Below are positions 25,052-33,891 of a DNA stretch of 64,000 nucleotides, in pieces. Position 1 is the stretch's first letter; each line of letters begins with the position of its first letter. This stretch comes from Deltaproteobacteria bacterium (lineage in GTDB: Bacteria; Myxococcota_A; UBA9160; UBA6930), in NCBI GenBank assembly GCA_029261815.1, contig JAJDAQ010000059.1, positions 46,258 through 110,257 on the forward strand, read 5' to 3'. The position numbers and the translations under genes were made by a program. The notes below the pieces were generated by a model. The model was not told where the DNA came from. It did no database searches and was given only the letters and a program-made list of their open reading frames with translations.

Positions 25052-27084
25052 AGCCGGAAGCGGCCGACTTCGTTCTCCAGTCCACCGCTGCGCTCAGACA
25101 GCGCATCGACCGTCGTCTTCATCTCTTCTGCGCGGCGCGTCGTCTCGGTTGAACCATCCTGGAACACCTGGATCGCCTCAACGATCTGTGCGACCTCGTT
25201 GCGCTGGCCCTTCGTGGCCTGATGGATCTGGGAGACACCGGCAACCAGCTGCTCGACCGACATCGTCGTCAATCGGCTCTGGCGCGTCTGCTCGGATGTC
25301 GAACGCTTCAGGTCTTCGGCGAGCTGCCGCACCGTCTCCACGCTCTGCTGGATGTCTGCGCTCGCGTTGCTCTGCTCGTGGGTCGCATGCGTGACCTGCC
25401 CGACCAGTTCGCGAACGCGGTCCAGTTCGGACGCCACTGACTGGATCCCCGTCGCCTGGCTGGCGGTCGCAGTCACGATCGAACTCACGGCCTCGCTCGA
25501 CTCTTCAGAGGTCGCCCGAATCTCGCGCAGCGCTTCACCGGCCTCGGCCGACCGGCGGGCGCCTTCACGAACCCGCTCCGCACCCGTCTCGGTCGCGCTC
25601 ACCGCGGCTTCCACGCCGCGCAGGACGAGTTGGATCGAGTCGGCAATTTCGCGCGTCGAGTGCTGCGTACGATCGGCCAGGTTCTTCACTTCCTGGGCGA
25701 CCACGGAGAATGCCTTGCCGTGCTCGCCTGCCTGGGAAGAGATGATCGCGGCATTGAGCGCCAACAGATTCGTCTGCTCGACGACGCCTTCGATCACCTG
25801 CAGGACTTCGTGAATGGACTGGCTGCGCTCCGCGAGCTCCCCCACGATGGTCTCGAGACCGCCAAAGCTCTCCTCGATGCCCTTCATGCCGGAAATCGTC
25901 TCATCGACCGCGGCCTCACCTCGGCGCGCACTCTCGGCCGCCTGATTGGTCGACTCGAAGGTACGGCGGGCGTTGTCGGCTACGTCCCCCACGGAGTCGC
26001 TGAGTTCGGCCATCGAGCTGATCGTGGTCGTGGTCGCCGTTGCGAGATGGTCTGCGTTCTCGGCGATCTGGCGGACCGCGGCTGTCATTTCCAGCACGGA
26101 AGAGGCCGCCGAGTCGGAACTCTCGAACACCCGATCGATGTTATGCGACGCATGCTCGACCGCACTATCGATCTCGGCCATCGCACGGTTCGAACTCGCC
26201 GCCGTCTCCGACAGCGACTCAGCCGTCGTCGATACTTCAAGAACGGACGCGCTCATGCGCTCGACCGACTCGATCATTTCGGTCGCCGCACTTTCCTGCC
26301 GGCGCGCCTCGCTGAACATCGCGTCGCTGGCATCGGCGAGGCGAGAGGCCTCCCCGTTGACGGAAATCGCGCTTTCGCTCACCTGGGAAACCAGGTCGCG
26401 CAAGCGGTCCCTCATTGTGCCGAACGCTGTGGCGAGAGCACCGACTTCGTCTTCGCGATCGACTTGGATCGATTCAGACAAGTCACCGTTGCTGATGGCT
26501 TCGGAGGTGCGCGCGAGCTGGTCCAGCGGAGTGGCAATGCTCTCGCGGAGCCGCGCTGCACTGATCCATGCCGCCGCCAGGCCCGCGATGGAAATCAACA
26601 ATACGACGAAGAACAGCTCCAGCATGGCCTGGGTCAGCTTCGACGTCTCGGCTCGAACCACGAGGGTCCCGAGCGTCCGCCCATCGGAAGCGATCTCCAT
26701 GACGGAATCGACCAAGCCGCCCGAGAACACGACGCCCGGCGTGCGCGCGAGACCCACCGGATCTACGTCACCGGGGATGGAGCCATAGGTCGCAAAGACC
26801 GTGTCATCACGCGCCAGCAGCGCCGCGTACGTCACCGACTCATTGGCACCGAGCGCGGCCAACGCCTCCTCGGCGGCTGCCGGATCGTCAAATTCGAACG
26901 CCGGGATGCTGTAAGCACTGACCACACCGCCGAGCGAGACGACTTCCGTCTCGATCTGCGAACGGAAGCGGAAGTATTCCATCGACGACAGGACCAGCAG
27001 GGTGACGAAGAGGGTCCCTCCCGTGGTCAGGATGATGGCCCGCGCCAGGTCGGACCGGATCGAACGCCGCGCTGTTCCCGCCAT
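25048..27084 (-). CDS. Methyl-accepting chemotaxis protein with CHASE8-like sensor
   Basis: A 678-residue membrane transducer. One membrane segment (about 15-37), a periplasmic domain of about 115 residues (IETEVVSLGGVVSAYSIPAF, then LLARDDTVFATYG) resembling CHASE8, a second segment (about 158-180), HAMP (RLRESIATPLDQLARTSEAI) and a long signalling coiled coil. The hairpin tip reads EQTNLLALNAAIISSQAGEHGK: where most MCPs have Glu-Ala-Ala-Arg, this has Ile-Ser-Ser-Gln. It is translationally coupled to an upstream YfiR gene (TGATG). CHASE8 with YfiR is known from the YfiBNR system, where the output is GGDEF; here the output is an MCP module. No cheA or cheW is in the window. Confidence 0.85.
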   Translation of the reverse strand: MAGTARRSIRSDLARAIILTTGGTLFVTLLVLSSMEYFRFRSQIETEVVSLGGVVSAYSIPAFEFDDPAAAEEALAALGANESVTYAALLARDDTVFATYGSIPGDVDPVGLARTPGVVFSGGLVDSVMEIASDGRTLGTLVVRAETSKLTQAMLELFFVVLLISIAGLAAAWISAARLRESIATPLDQLARTSEAISNGDLSESIQVDREDEVGALATAFGTMRDRLRDLVSQVSESAISVNGEASRLADASDAMFSEARRQESAATEMIESVERMSASVLEVSTTAESLSETAASSNRAMAEIDSAVEHASHNIDRVFESSDSAASSVLEMTAAVRQIAENADHLATATTTTISSMAELSDSVGDVADNARRTFESTNQAAESARRGEAAVDETISGMKGIEESFGGLETIVGELAERSQSIHEVLQVIEGVVEQTNLLALNAAIISSQAGEHGKAFSVVAQEVKNLADRTQHSTREIADSIQLVLRGVEAAVSATETGAERVREGARRSAEAGEALREIRATSEESSEAVSSIVTATASQATGIQSVASELDRVRELVGQVTHATHEQSNASADIQQSVETVRQLAEDLKRSTSEQTRQSRLTTMSVEQLVAGVSQIHQATKGQRNEVAQIVEAIQVFQDGSTETTRRAEEMKTTVDALSERSGGLENEVGRFRL

Positions 27085-27626
27085 CACTCGACTCCCGACG
27101 CGAGTCGCATGAGCTTCGAGCTGACCTTCATCCCACCGCGCCGACTATTGTCCCCGTTCACGTAGAACGAGATGCGGCCATCGCGCATGACGATGCCGAT
27201 GTCGCCGTGGCGAGCGAAGCGCTTGCTATCGGCCACGCGAATTGCGGCTTCCTTGTCGAACTTCGCCGCCTGCGCGCGGATGTCCGACTGGCTTCCGTTC
27301 GGGAAGTACACGACGTGTACGCCGCTGGCGGATTGTCCGGCGGCGAGTTCGAGAACGCGAATGCTTCGACCCTGCGCCTTGTGGCCATCCACCAGGGTAT
27401 CGAGGGCCTCTGCGAAGTCGGGTGCGCCAACGATGCCGATCACGATGGGCGAGGTATCACTCGCGAAGCTGCCCTCGGGCCAGCTCACGTACTTCGCCAG
27501 GTTGTACAGGAAGAGACCCTTGATCTCGCCTTCGTCTGTCGCGCTTGCGGCGGTTGCCAGGCCAAGACCGGCAACGAGCAGGACGAGCGAGAGGAGCCAT
27601 CGTGTGGTGGGGACGTGAGCGGACAT
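27084..27626 (-). CDS. YfiR-family periplasmic protein (DUF4154)
   Basis: A 180-residue exported protein with a signal peptide (about 1-30) and a YfiR/DUF4154 domain: EIKGLFLYNLAKYVSWPEGSF, IVIGIVGAPDFAEAL, VHVVYFPNG and the C-terminal ISFYVNGDNSRRGGMKVSSKLMRLA, a signature of the family. In Pseudomonas, YfiR binds the periplasmic domain of YfiN and holds it off. The mature part lacks the cysteines of the Pseudomonas protein, so redox control there may not apply. ATG at 27626 has a strong GGAGGAAATT. It overlaps the MCP start by one base and is probably its periplasmic partner. Confidence 0.88.
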   Translation of the reverse strand: MSAHVPTTRWLLSLVLLVAGLGLATAASATDEGEIKGLFLYNLAKYVSWPEGSFASDTSPIVIGIVGAPDFAEALDTLVDGHKAQGRSIRVLELAAGQSASGVHVVYFPNGSQSDIRAQAAKFDKEAAIRVADSKRFARHGDIGIVMRDGRISFYVNGDNSRRGGMKVSSKLMRLASGVE

Positions 27627-27782
27627 CAATTTCCTCCGGGCGCCGTGCAGGTGGGCTGCCGCCGGCTGGAGGATTGAATCGGCTGAAATGCACATCGGCT
27701 TGAGGCCGGATTCTTACGGTAAAACCCTAGGGAAATTCCCTTGCTGCACAGGACCTGCTGATGACTGAGTGATCCTTGCCGC

Positions 27783-29078
27783 CTATTTCGCGGTGTCTGC
27801 GGCGGATTGCGCAGGCTCTGCGGCGGATTGCGCAGTTTCTGCGACCGATTGCGCAGGCCCTGCGACCGATTGCGCAGGCCCCGCGACCGATTCCACGGCC
27901 TCCATCACGCGAAGCACGTTCTCCCCAAGGACCCCGCGCACGACGTCCGCGCTGTGTCCCCGTTCGAGCAATCCACGAGTCAGGGCCGGCAGCTTGGACA
28001 CGTCTTCCATCCCGCGCGGCATGCTGACCACGCCGTCCCAATCTGCGCCGATTCCCACGTGCGCGGGTCCAGCGATCTGGATCGCGTGATCGAAATGGTC
28101 GAGCAGGACGCTAAGTGAGGTCTGCGGAATGTCCTCGTTCGCGAGCAGCGCCTCGAAGGCGCGCCCACGGGCGCGCGGGTCATTGGCATGCCGCGTCTGC
28201 AGTTCGGCGAGCGCCGGTCGCAGCCGGCCGAAGAGTGCGCGGATCGGCGCGACGAGATGCTCGTCGATGTAGCCCGAGTAGAAGTTGATCATCACGACGC
28301 CGCCATTTCCGGCGAGAGCTTCGAGCATCTCGTCCGTCATGTTCCGAGGATGATCGGCGACCGCGCGCACCGACGAGTGCGACGCGATTACCGGCGCGCG
28401 ACTCGTTTCGACGGCGTCAAAGAACGTGTCGTCAGAAACATGGGAGACATCGACCATCATTCCAAGCCGATTCATCTCGCGAACGATCTCGCGTCCGCGC
28501 TCCGTGAGCCCGCCGTGCACCGGCTCCGGCACGTCGTTCGTGCCGGACGAGTCGGCCCACGCGGTATGAAAGGAGTGCGTCAACGTCATGTATCGGACAC
28601 CCAGCCGGTGAAAGGTCCGCAGTGCCGGCAGACTGTCTTCCATGATGTGCCCGCCTTCCACGCCCATCAGATTGGCCACGCGACCCTGTGCGACGGCGCG
28701 TCGGATCTCGGTGGCCGTCGTGGCGAGAACGAGATCTTCCGGCGACTGGCGTACGAGTTCGTGGACGCCATCGATGCGTTCGACCGCCTCCCGTATTGCC
28801 GCACCCCGCCCCTCCGTGCGACCCATGTAGATCGACCAGAACTGGGCGTCGAGGCCACCGTCTCGCATCCGGGGAAGGTCCTGGTGGCCGTCGGCGTGAC
28901 GTTCGTCGAAGCGCCAGCTCGGATCCTGGAACTTGGGCGTTGTGTCGCTATGCGTGTCGATGACGATGGCATCGAAGTGCAGCGCCCGGGCAGCCTCTTC
29001 GTCGACGCCTGCAGAGGCCGCACTCGCGAGCAGCACCCCAGACACGGAAGCGATCCAATTCCTCATTCGGCGATGCAT
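27783..29078 (-). CDS. Membrane dipeptidase (M19, renal dipeptidase family) with repetitive tail
   Basis: A zinc-dependent dipeptidase of about 431 residues, exported by an N-terminal signal (MRNWIASVSGVLLASAASAG). Metal-site motifs are DAIVIDTHSDTT (His-x-Asp), GVEGGH (bridging Glu), DVSHVSD and PVIASHSSVRAV. It probably acts on peptidoglycan-derived or D-amino-acid dipeptides, as M19 enzymes do. The C-terminus continues past the domain into five 7-residue repeats of the type AQSVAGP, encoded by a 21-bp tandem repeat. ATG at 29078 has GGAG upstream; ATG at 29066 is the alternative. Confidence 0.88.
   Translation of the reverse strand: MHRRMRNWIASVSGVLLASAASAGVDEEAARALHFDAIVIDTHSDTTPKFQDPSWRFDERHADGHQDLPRMRDGGLDAQFWSIYMGRTEGRGAAIREAVERIDGVHELVRQSPEDLVLATTATEIRRAVAQGRVANLMGVEGGHIMEDSLPALRTFHRLGVRYMTLTHSFHTAWADSSGTNDVPEPVHGGLTERGREIVREMNRLGMMVDVSHVSDDTFFDAVETSRAPVIASHSSVRAVADHPRNMTDEMLEALAGNGGVVMINFYSGYIDEHLVAPIRALFGRLRPALAELQTRHANDPRARGRAFEALLANEDIPQTSLSVLLDHFDHAIQIAGPAHVGIGADWDGVVSMPRGMEDVSKLPALTRGLLERGHSADVVRGVLGENVLRVMEAVESVAGPAQSVAGPAQSVAETAQSAAEPAQSAADTAK
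27798..27902 (-). repeat. Five 21-bp tandem repeats in the dipeptidase 3' end
   Basis: Units start at 27798, 27819, 27840, 27861 and 27882; copies 3 and 4 are identical and the others differ by a few bases. The repeat keeps frame and encodes heptapeptides (AQSVAGP, AQSVAET, AQSAAEP type). Copy number is likely to vary between strains through slippage. Confidence 0.88.
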
Positions 29079-29101
29079 GCGGCGGCCCTCCGCGCTCGAC
29101 T

Positions 29102-29668
29102 CTAACGGAGCCGCGCGGCGTGCCATACCGACGGCACATCCGTCCGCGGTGCCGGCAGGATCGCGGTGATGGCGACTTCCTCGAGCTGCGAGAGAAATGC
29201 GACGACCGTGGCGAACTGCAGTGGCCACGCCGGGGCTCCCAACAACACAGCGACGAGGGCTCCCGCCAGGACGATGGCGGCCAGTTTGGCTCCGTAGGTG
29301 TGGTAGCTGGGCATCCGACCGAAGCGAATGAAGGCCACGACGCCGCCGGCGACGAGCCCGGCGGCAGCCAGCCCAATCCACGCAATCTCGGCTTCGACGA
29401 AGTCGGGACGCAACAGCCAGAAGGACGGCGCCAGAACGCACCAGGTGGCGAGGTCCGCCCGGCTATCGAGCTTCGCCCCGCGCTCGCTGACCGTGCCGAA
29501 GCGGCGCGCCAGATACCCGTCCGCCGCGTCGGTCGCGAACGCCACGATCAGGGTCACCAGGAATGCTTGCGCGAGACCGGCCAGTGCGAGACCGAGCAGG
29601 ACCGGAGCCAGGATCAGCCTCAGGATGGAGAGGCCGTTCGGAAGGTCAGAGCGATCGAAACCAGACAT
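29102..29668 (-). CDS. CDP-alcohol phosphatidyltransferase family membrane protein
   Basis: A 188-residue integral membrane enzyme with about five or six membrane segments. It carries the full CDP-alcohol phosphotransferase signature DAADGYLARRFGTVSERG followed by AKLDSRAD (pattern D-x2-D-G-x2-A-R-x8-G-x3-D-x3-D). The family makes phospholipids such as phosphatidylglycerol phosphate or phosphatidylinositol-type lipids; the acceptor alcohol here cannot be told. It lies 23 bp upstream of the dipeptidase on the same strand and may be co-transcribed. Confidence 0.87.
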   Translation of the reverse strand: MSGFDRSDLPNGLSILRLILAPVLLGLALAGLAQAFLVTLIVAFATDAADGYLARRFGTVSERGAKLDSRADLATWCVLAPSFWLLRPDFVEAEIAWIGLAAAGLVAGGVVAFIRFGRMPSYHTYGAKLAAIVLAGALVAVLLGAPAWPLQFATVVAFLSQLEEVAITAILPAPRTDVPSVWHAARLR

Positions 29669-29746
29669 GGGGTTCTCCTTTGCCCTCCGTAGAGCAGGGA
29701 GCGTGCCATGCGGTCAAAGATTCACAGATCCATTTAAAATCAAAAG

Positions 29747-29770
29747 GTTACCGGCATAGTTGCCGGTTAC
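29747..29770 (-). terminator. Rho-independent terminator after the isocitrate-lyase-family gene
   Basis: A 10-bp stem with one mismatch (29747-29756 with 29761-29770) and a 4-nt loop TAGT is followed on the minus strand by CCTTTTGATTTTAAAT. This is a strong terminator, 66 bp after the stop of the gene at 29836. Confidence 0.82.
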
Positions 29771-29835
29771 GGCGCGACTGGATCTGGCCGTGCGTCGGGC
29801 ATTTGCTGCTCATCGATGGACACGAAACGCGCGGC

Positions 29836-30651
29836 CTAGTCGTCGGCGGCGTATCGCTTTTCGGCCGCGTAATAGGCCGGAAATCCGACGATCTCGCGGA
29901 GACGCTCGAAACTCACCCGCTCGTCCTCCGCCGGATGCTGTCCATCCGCCATCTTCGCGAGCGCATCCTCGATGGCCCGGGTCGCCACTTCAATCAAGGT
30001 CAGCGGATAGGCCGCGATCTTGAAGCCGAGTGTTTCGAGGTCGCCGTGGGGAAGCAGGGGCGTGTCTCCCCCTTCGACCAGATTCGCCATCAGGGGCGTC
30101 CCCTCTAGCGCGCGACCCACTTGCTCGAGTTCATCCCTGGATTGCGGCGCCTCGATGAAGACGATGTCGGCCCCCGCATCGCGAAACGCGCGACCGCGGT
30201 CGAGCGCCTCGTCGAGGCCGTGGGATGCGCGTGCGTCGGTGCGCGCCATGATCAAGATGTCGCGACCTTCCTCGCGCGCGTCGACTGCGGCCCGGATCCG
30301 GGCGACGGCTTCGCCCCGCGGCACGACGGCCTTTCCGCGCGTATGCCCACAGCGCTTCGGTGCGACCTGGTCTTCGATCATGGCGCAGGCGAAGCCGGCG
30401 GACGCGTACCCGGAAACCGTGCGTTTCACATTGAGCGCATTGCCGTACCCGGTGTCGGCATCGCCGATCACGGGCAGCGAAACCGCCTCACAGAGGTTGC
30501 GGCCCTGGTCCACCATCTCGCCGTAGGAGATGAGCTGGGTATCGGGCGCACCGAGTCGCGCGGCGGACACCGCGAACCCGCTCATGAACGTGAGGGCGAA
30601 ACCGGCCCGCTCGATGAGCCGCGCGGACAACGCATCCCAACAGCATGGCAT
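29836..30651 (-). CDS. Isocitrate lyase/PEP mutase superfamily enzyme
   Basis: A 271-residue TIM-barrel lyase. Motifs are PCCWDALSARLIERAGF, VIGDADTGYGNALNV (metal-binding Asp residues), the catalytic loop MIEDQVAPKRCGHTRGK with the KRCGH signature of isocitrate and methylisocitrate lyases, and MARTDARASHGLDEAL. It could be a methylisocitrate lyase, oxaloacetate decarboxylase or dimethylmalate-lyase type; no propionate operon is nearby. Homologues start about 15-20 residues earlier, and the upstream frame is open (DQLRHLLAQPGLLP) but has no ATG, GTG or TTG, so a rare start codon or an error is possible. It follows an LLM gene by 55 bp. Confidence 0.85.
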   Translation of the reverse strand: MPCCWDALSARLIERAGFALTFMSGFAVSAARLGAPDTQLISYGEMVDQGRNLCEAVSLPVIGDADTGYGNALNVKRTVSGYASAGFACAMIEDQVAPKRCGHTRGKAVVPRGEAVARIRAAVDAREEGRDILIMARTDARASHGLDEALDRGRAFRDAGADIVFIEAPQSRDELEQVGRALEGTPLMANLVEGGDTPLLPHGDLETLGFKIAAYPLTLIEVATRAIEDALAKMADGQHPAEDERVSFERLREIVGFPAYYAAEKRYAADD

Positions 30652-30706
30652 CGGGAGCAGCCCCGGCTGGGCGAGCAGGTGTCGCAGCTGGTCCGGTGCG
30701 GATGCA

Positions 30707-31612
30707 CTACGCGAAGGCAGCGAAGAGCTCCTCGAACGCGACCATCTGGCCCCCGCTCGTCGACGACGGCACCAGGATCGGCGTCTTCACGCCGGCCTCG
30801 CGCCAGGCATCGACACCCTCGCGGACTTCGGCAGCGGAGCCGTACAGGGTGCAGTCGCCGAGCCACGCGTCGGTCATGAAGTGGGCGACCCTGTCTCGGT
30901 CCTTGGCCGCGATCGCGGCCTCGATGCCCTCCATCTCCTCGACGTAGCCGGCTTCCTTCCAGTAGTTCCGATAGTTCGGCAGGTTGACGTACATCATCAG
31001 CGTCTTGCGATTCACGGCGGCGGCCGCCTCTCGATCGTTGGAGATGCAGGTGGGAATCATGTCGGCGACCACGAAGTCCGGGTCGTTCGCTTTGTCGGAC
31101 GGAAGCTCGCCTAGCGATTCCGTGACGTGGGAGCGGGCCACGTTCGCGAAGACGACGCCGTCACCAACTTCACCCGCCAATGCCACCATCTTCTTTCGCA
31201 GCGCCGCAATTACCAGCGGCGGCAGCTCGCCGACCCGCGGCGCCCCCTTGAAGGCCTCGGCGAACGAGCGCGTGTCGGCCAGGGGCTTGCCGGTGTTGAC
31301 ACCGAGGCGGTCGTTCATCGGCGCGTGCGAGACGCCGATGCCGAAGCGAAAGCGGCCACCCGAGAGCTCGTGGATCAAGGATGCCGTCGTCGCATAGTCC
31401 GTCACGTGCCGCGTGTACATGTTCGCGATGGCGGTTCCGAACACGATTCGATCGGTCGTGAACGCCAACGCCTCACAGAGCCCAACTGCGTCGCCGAAGC
31501 TCGCGCAGTAGAGCGCCTCGTACCCCCGGTCTTCGCATTCCTTGGCGAGGTCGAGGGTCTTCTTGCGGCGGCCGGGGACCGCGGCCATGGCCAGAGCGGG
31601 GAGTGTCGTCAT
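30707..31612 (-). CDS. LLM-class F420-dependent oxidoreductase
   Basis: A 301-residue luciferase-like TIM-barrel oxidoreductase. Typical features are KKTLDLAKECEDRGYEALYC, the substrate/cofactor strand DRIVFGTAIANMYTRH, LSGGRFRFGIGVSH and a C-terminal region PILVPSSTSGGQMVAFEEL. This subgroup usually takes reduced F420 rather than FMN. Substrate unknown. It stands upstream of the isocitrate-lyase-family gene on the same strand and probably in one transcript. Confidence 0.85.
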   Translation of the reverse strand: MTTLPALAMAAVPGRRKKTLDLAKECEDRGYEALYCASFGDAVGLCEALAFTTDRIVFGTAIANMYTRHVTDYATTASLIHELSGGRFRFGIGVSHAPMNDRLGVNTGKPLADTRSFAEAFKGAPRVGELPPLVIAALRKKMVALAGEVGDGVVFANVARSHVTESLGELPSDKANDPDFVVADMIPTCISNDREAAAAVNRKTLMMYVNLPNYRNYWKEAGYVEEMEGIEAAIAAKDRDRVAHFMTDAWLGDCTLYGSAAEVREGVDAWREAGVKTPILVPSSTSGGQMVAFEELFAAFA

Positions 31613-31658
31613 GGCGCGGCAGGCTAGCAGAGCAGAAGCCGGGGCTGCGCACGCACCT

Positions 31659-32306
31659 CTAGGCGGCCCGGGCCTCTCCCGGAGCGGCGGCTCCAGCGGT
31701 CGGCCGCTTCATGGCACGAGCCCGCCAGGCGTCGGCCAGCCGAAAGCCCAGCAACCCCGTGATGACACCGGCGTAGATCGCGGGCTCGGTCACATCGGCC
31801 TTGACCAGCCAGTAGAAATGGAGCGCCGAGAGCGCTGCCGCGGGGTAGGCGGCGCGATGCAGCTGCACCCATTTGCGCCCCAGGCGCTTTTGCCAGCCCC
31901 GCGTCGACGTCACACCGAGGGCCAGGAGCAGCAGGAAGGCGGTGAAACCGATCGTCAGATACGGCCGCTCGACGATGTCCTCGGCGAGGAATCCGAAGTC
32001 GAACCCCAGGTCGAAGACGAGGTAGATCGAGAAATGGAGCGACGCCCAGGCAAATGCCGCGACGCCGAAGATCCTTCGCGCAGGCGCGAGCATCTTGAGC
32101 CCGAGTCGGCGCAGCGGCGTGATCGCGAGGCTGGCGACCAGGCAGCGAAGCGCCCAGATTCCGGCATCGTGCGTTGCCGCTTCGACCGGGTTCGCACCGA
32201 GCGCATCCATCGCCGCACCGACGCCTAGCATCAACGCCGGGATTGCGACGGCGGTCCAAGCGACCACGCGGATCGTGCGCGGAGCGACGAGCCCTCGGGC
32301 TGCCAT
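31659..32306 (-). CDS. msrQ: MsrQ, heme-containing membrane subunit of the MsrPQ system
   Basis: A 215-residue membrane protein of about six segments that passes electrons from the quinone pool to MsrP. Heme-ligand histidines appear in FAWASLHFSIYLVFD, GRKWVQLHRAAYPAA and ALSALHFYWLVKAD, the ferric-reductase-like pattern of YedZ/MsrQ. Its ATG shares one base with the msrP stop (TGATG), so the two are translationally coupled. Confidence 0.93.
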   Translation of the reverse strand: MAARGLVAPRTIRVVAWTAVAIPALMLGVGAAMDALGANPVEAATHDAGIWALRCLVASLAITPLRRLGLKMLAPARRIFGVAAFAWASLHFSIYLVFDLGFDFGFLAEDIVERPYLTIGFTAFLLLLALGVTSTRGWQKRLGRKWVQLHRAAYPAAALSALHFYWLVKADVTEPAIYAGVITGLLGFRLADAWRARAMKRPTAGAAAPGEARAA

Positions 32307-33295
32307 CAGAAATGCTTCTTCAGGTTCATGCCGGCGTAAAGAGAGCCGACCTCTTCTTCGTAGCCGTTCATGAACAGGGTCGGGCGTTTGGTCCACTCGC
32401 CGATGCGGCGCTCGCGCTTCTGGCTCCAGCGAGGATGGTCGACGCGAGGGTTCACATTGGCGTAGAAGCCGTACTCGTAGGGGTTCTCGTTCTCCCAACT
32501 GGTTCGCGGCTGCCGCTCCTGAAGGCGGATCCTGACGATCGACTTGACGCCCTTGAAGCCATACTTCCAGGGCACGATCAGCCGGAGCGGTGCGCCGCTC
32601 TGGTTCGGCAGCTCCTGCCCATAGAGTCCAACGGCCAGGATCGCGAGCGGATTCATGGCTTCGTCCATGCGCAGGCCCTCGCGGTAGGGCCAGGGAAGCG
32701 CGTTCCGCCGCGTGAGCGGCATCTGCTCCTCGTCGTACAACGTCTCGAAATAGACGTACTTGGCCTTCGACGTCGGGTTGAGTCGACGAATGAGATCGCC
32801 CAGCGGAATGCCGATCCACGGGACCACCATCGACCACGCCTCGACGCACCGGTGACGGTAGATGCGCTCTTCTAGATCGTGCGGCCGCAGCAGATCTTCG
32901 AGGCCGATGACACCGGGCTTCTCGACCTCGCCTTCAATCGAGACCGACCACGGTTTCGGGTTCAGCGTGTGCGCGTTGCGAGCCGGGTCGCCCTTGCCGG
33001 TCCCGAACTCGTAGTAGTTGTTGTACGTGGTGACGTCCTCCCACGGGGTCCGCGGCTCCTCGGTCCGGAACCGCGGCGGTGCCGGAAGGAAGGAGAGGTT
33101 CGGCGCCGGTGCACCCCCGACTTCGGGAGACGCGGCCTCCATCTCGTCACTCGGGAGGCAGCCGCCGACCGCGGCGCCAAGGCCCAGCGCGGTCGCGCCG
33201 CGCAGGAACGTGCGCCGATCCAGATAGTGCGATTCGGATGTGATCTCGGACGAGCGGATCGGTCGGGCGATCGGGCCGCGCTTCGGGCTCCACAT
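32306..33295 (-). CDS. msrP: MsrP, periplasmic methionine-sulfoxide reductase molybdoprotein
   Basis: Molybdopterin enzyme (formerly YedY) that repairs oxidised methionines in envelope proteins. The 329-residue product has a Tat signal ([21 protein letters not shown]). The molybdenum-ligand Cys is in [16 protein letters not shown], and other family motifs are [39 protein letters not shown] and FMNGYEE. ATG at 33295 has GGGAGAG upstream. Molybdenum-cofactor genes moeA and mobA occur elsewhere in the window and would serve this enzyme. Confidence 0.95.
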   Translation of the reverse strand: MWSPKRGPIARPIRSSEITSESHYLDRRTFLRGATALGLGAAVGGCLPSDEMEAASPEVGGAPAPNLSFLPAPPRFRTEEPRTPWEDVTTYNNYYEFGTGKGDPARNAHTLNPKPWSVSIEGEVEKPGVIGLEDLLRPHDLEERIYRHRCVEAWSMVVPWIGIPLGDLIRRLNPTSKAKYVYFETLYDEEQMPLTRRNALPWPYREGLRMDEAMNPLAILAVGLYGQELPNQSGAPLRLIVPWKYGFKGVKSIVRIRLQERQPRTSWENENPYEYGFYANVNPRVDHPRWSQKRERRIGEWTKRPTLFMNGYEEEVGSLYAGMNLKKHF

Positions 33296-33507
33296 GTCGG
33301 TTCTCTCCCGTCCGGACGTCACCCCCGGAGGTCGGGTTCGTATCGGACGATTGGTGCCGGACCTGTGGGGGTGTCCCTTCGGCTCGGCGGTGTTCTTCGT
33401 TCAGTCAGGGTACGAACGGAAGACCGCAACGGATACAGTGCCTCAAATCGGATCTGGCGCCGTAGACTGTCACTCACCCTGCCCCTTCGGGGCTCGAAAG
33501 GACTTCC

Positions 33508-33891
33508 ATGCCCTTCCTCGCACCCTTTGCCGACCGGATCTACGCAGCGACCCGCATCATCTTCGGTTTCTTGTTCGCGATGCACGGCCTGCAGAAGATC
33601 TTCGGCTTGTTCGGCGGCTCGCCGGACGGCACTCCGCCTTTCATCCAATACGGCGCCGGCGGGATCGAACTCGCGGGCGGTGCGCTCGTCGCGGTGGGCT
33701 TGTTCACCAGCCCCGCCGCGTTCCTTTGCAGCGGCACCATGGCGGCCGCCTACTTCATGGCGCACCAGGCAAACGGCGCCCTCCCCATCCAGAACGGCGG
33801 CGAGTTGGCCGTCCTCTACTGCTGGGGCTTCCTGCTGATCGCGGCGAAAGGCGCCGGCATCTGGAGCATCGACGGCGCCCAGAAAAGCTAG
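33508..33891 (+). CDS. DoxX family membrane protein
   Basis: A 127-residue inner-membrane protein with four predicted segments. DoxX features include the N-terminal ATRIIFGFLFAMHGLQKIFGLFG, GGIELAGGALVAVGLF and AAYFMAHQ. DoxX proteins are tied to thiosulfate oxidation in archaea and to redox homeostasis in bacteria; the role here is unknown. It is divergent from msrP with 212 bp between. Its TAG stop and the stop of the next, convergent gene share the same CTAG. Confidence 0.85.
   Translation: MPFLAPFADRIYAATRIIFGFLFAMHGLQKIFGLFGGSPDGTPPFIQYGAGGIELAGGALVAVGLFTSPAAFLCSGTMAAAYFMAHQANGALPIQNGGELAVLYCWGFLLIAAKGAGIWSIDGAQKS

Noticed and set aside
27798..27902. CRISPR-like repeat array
   Set aside because: Units are contiguous 21-bp tandem repeats without spacers and keep the reading frame of a dipeptidase.
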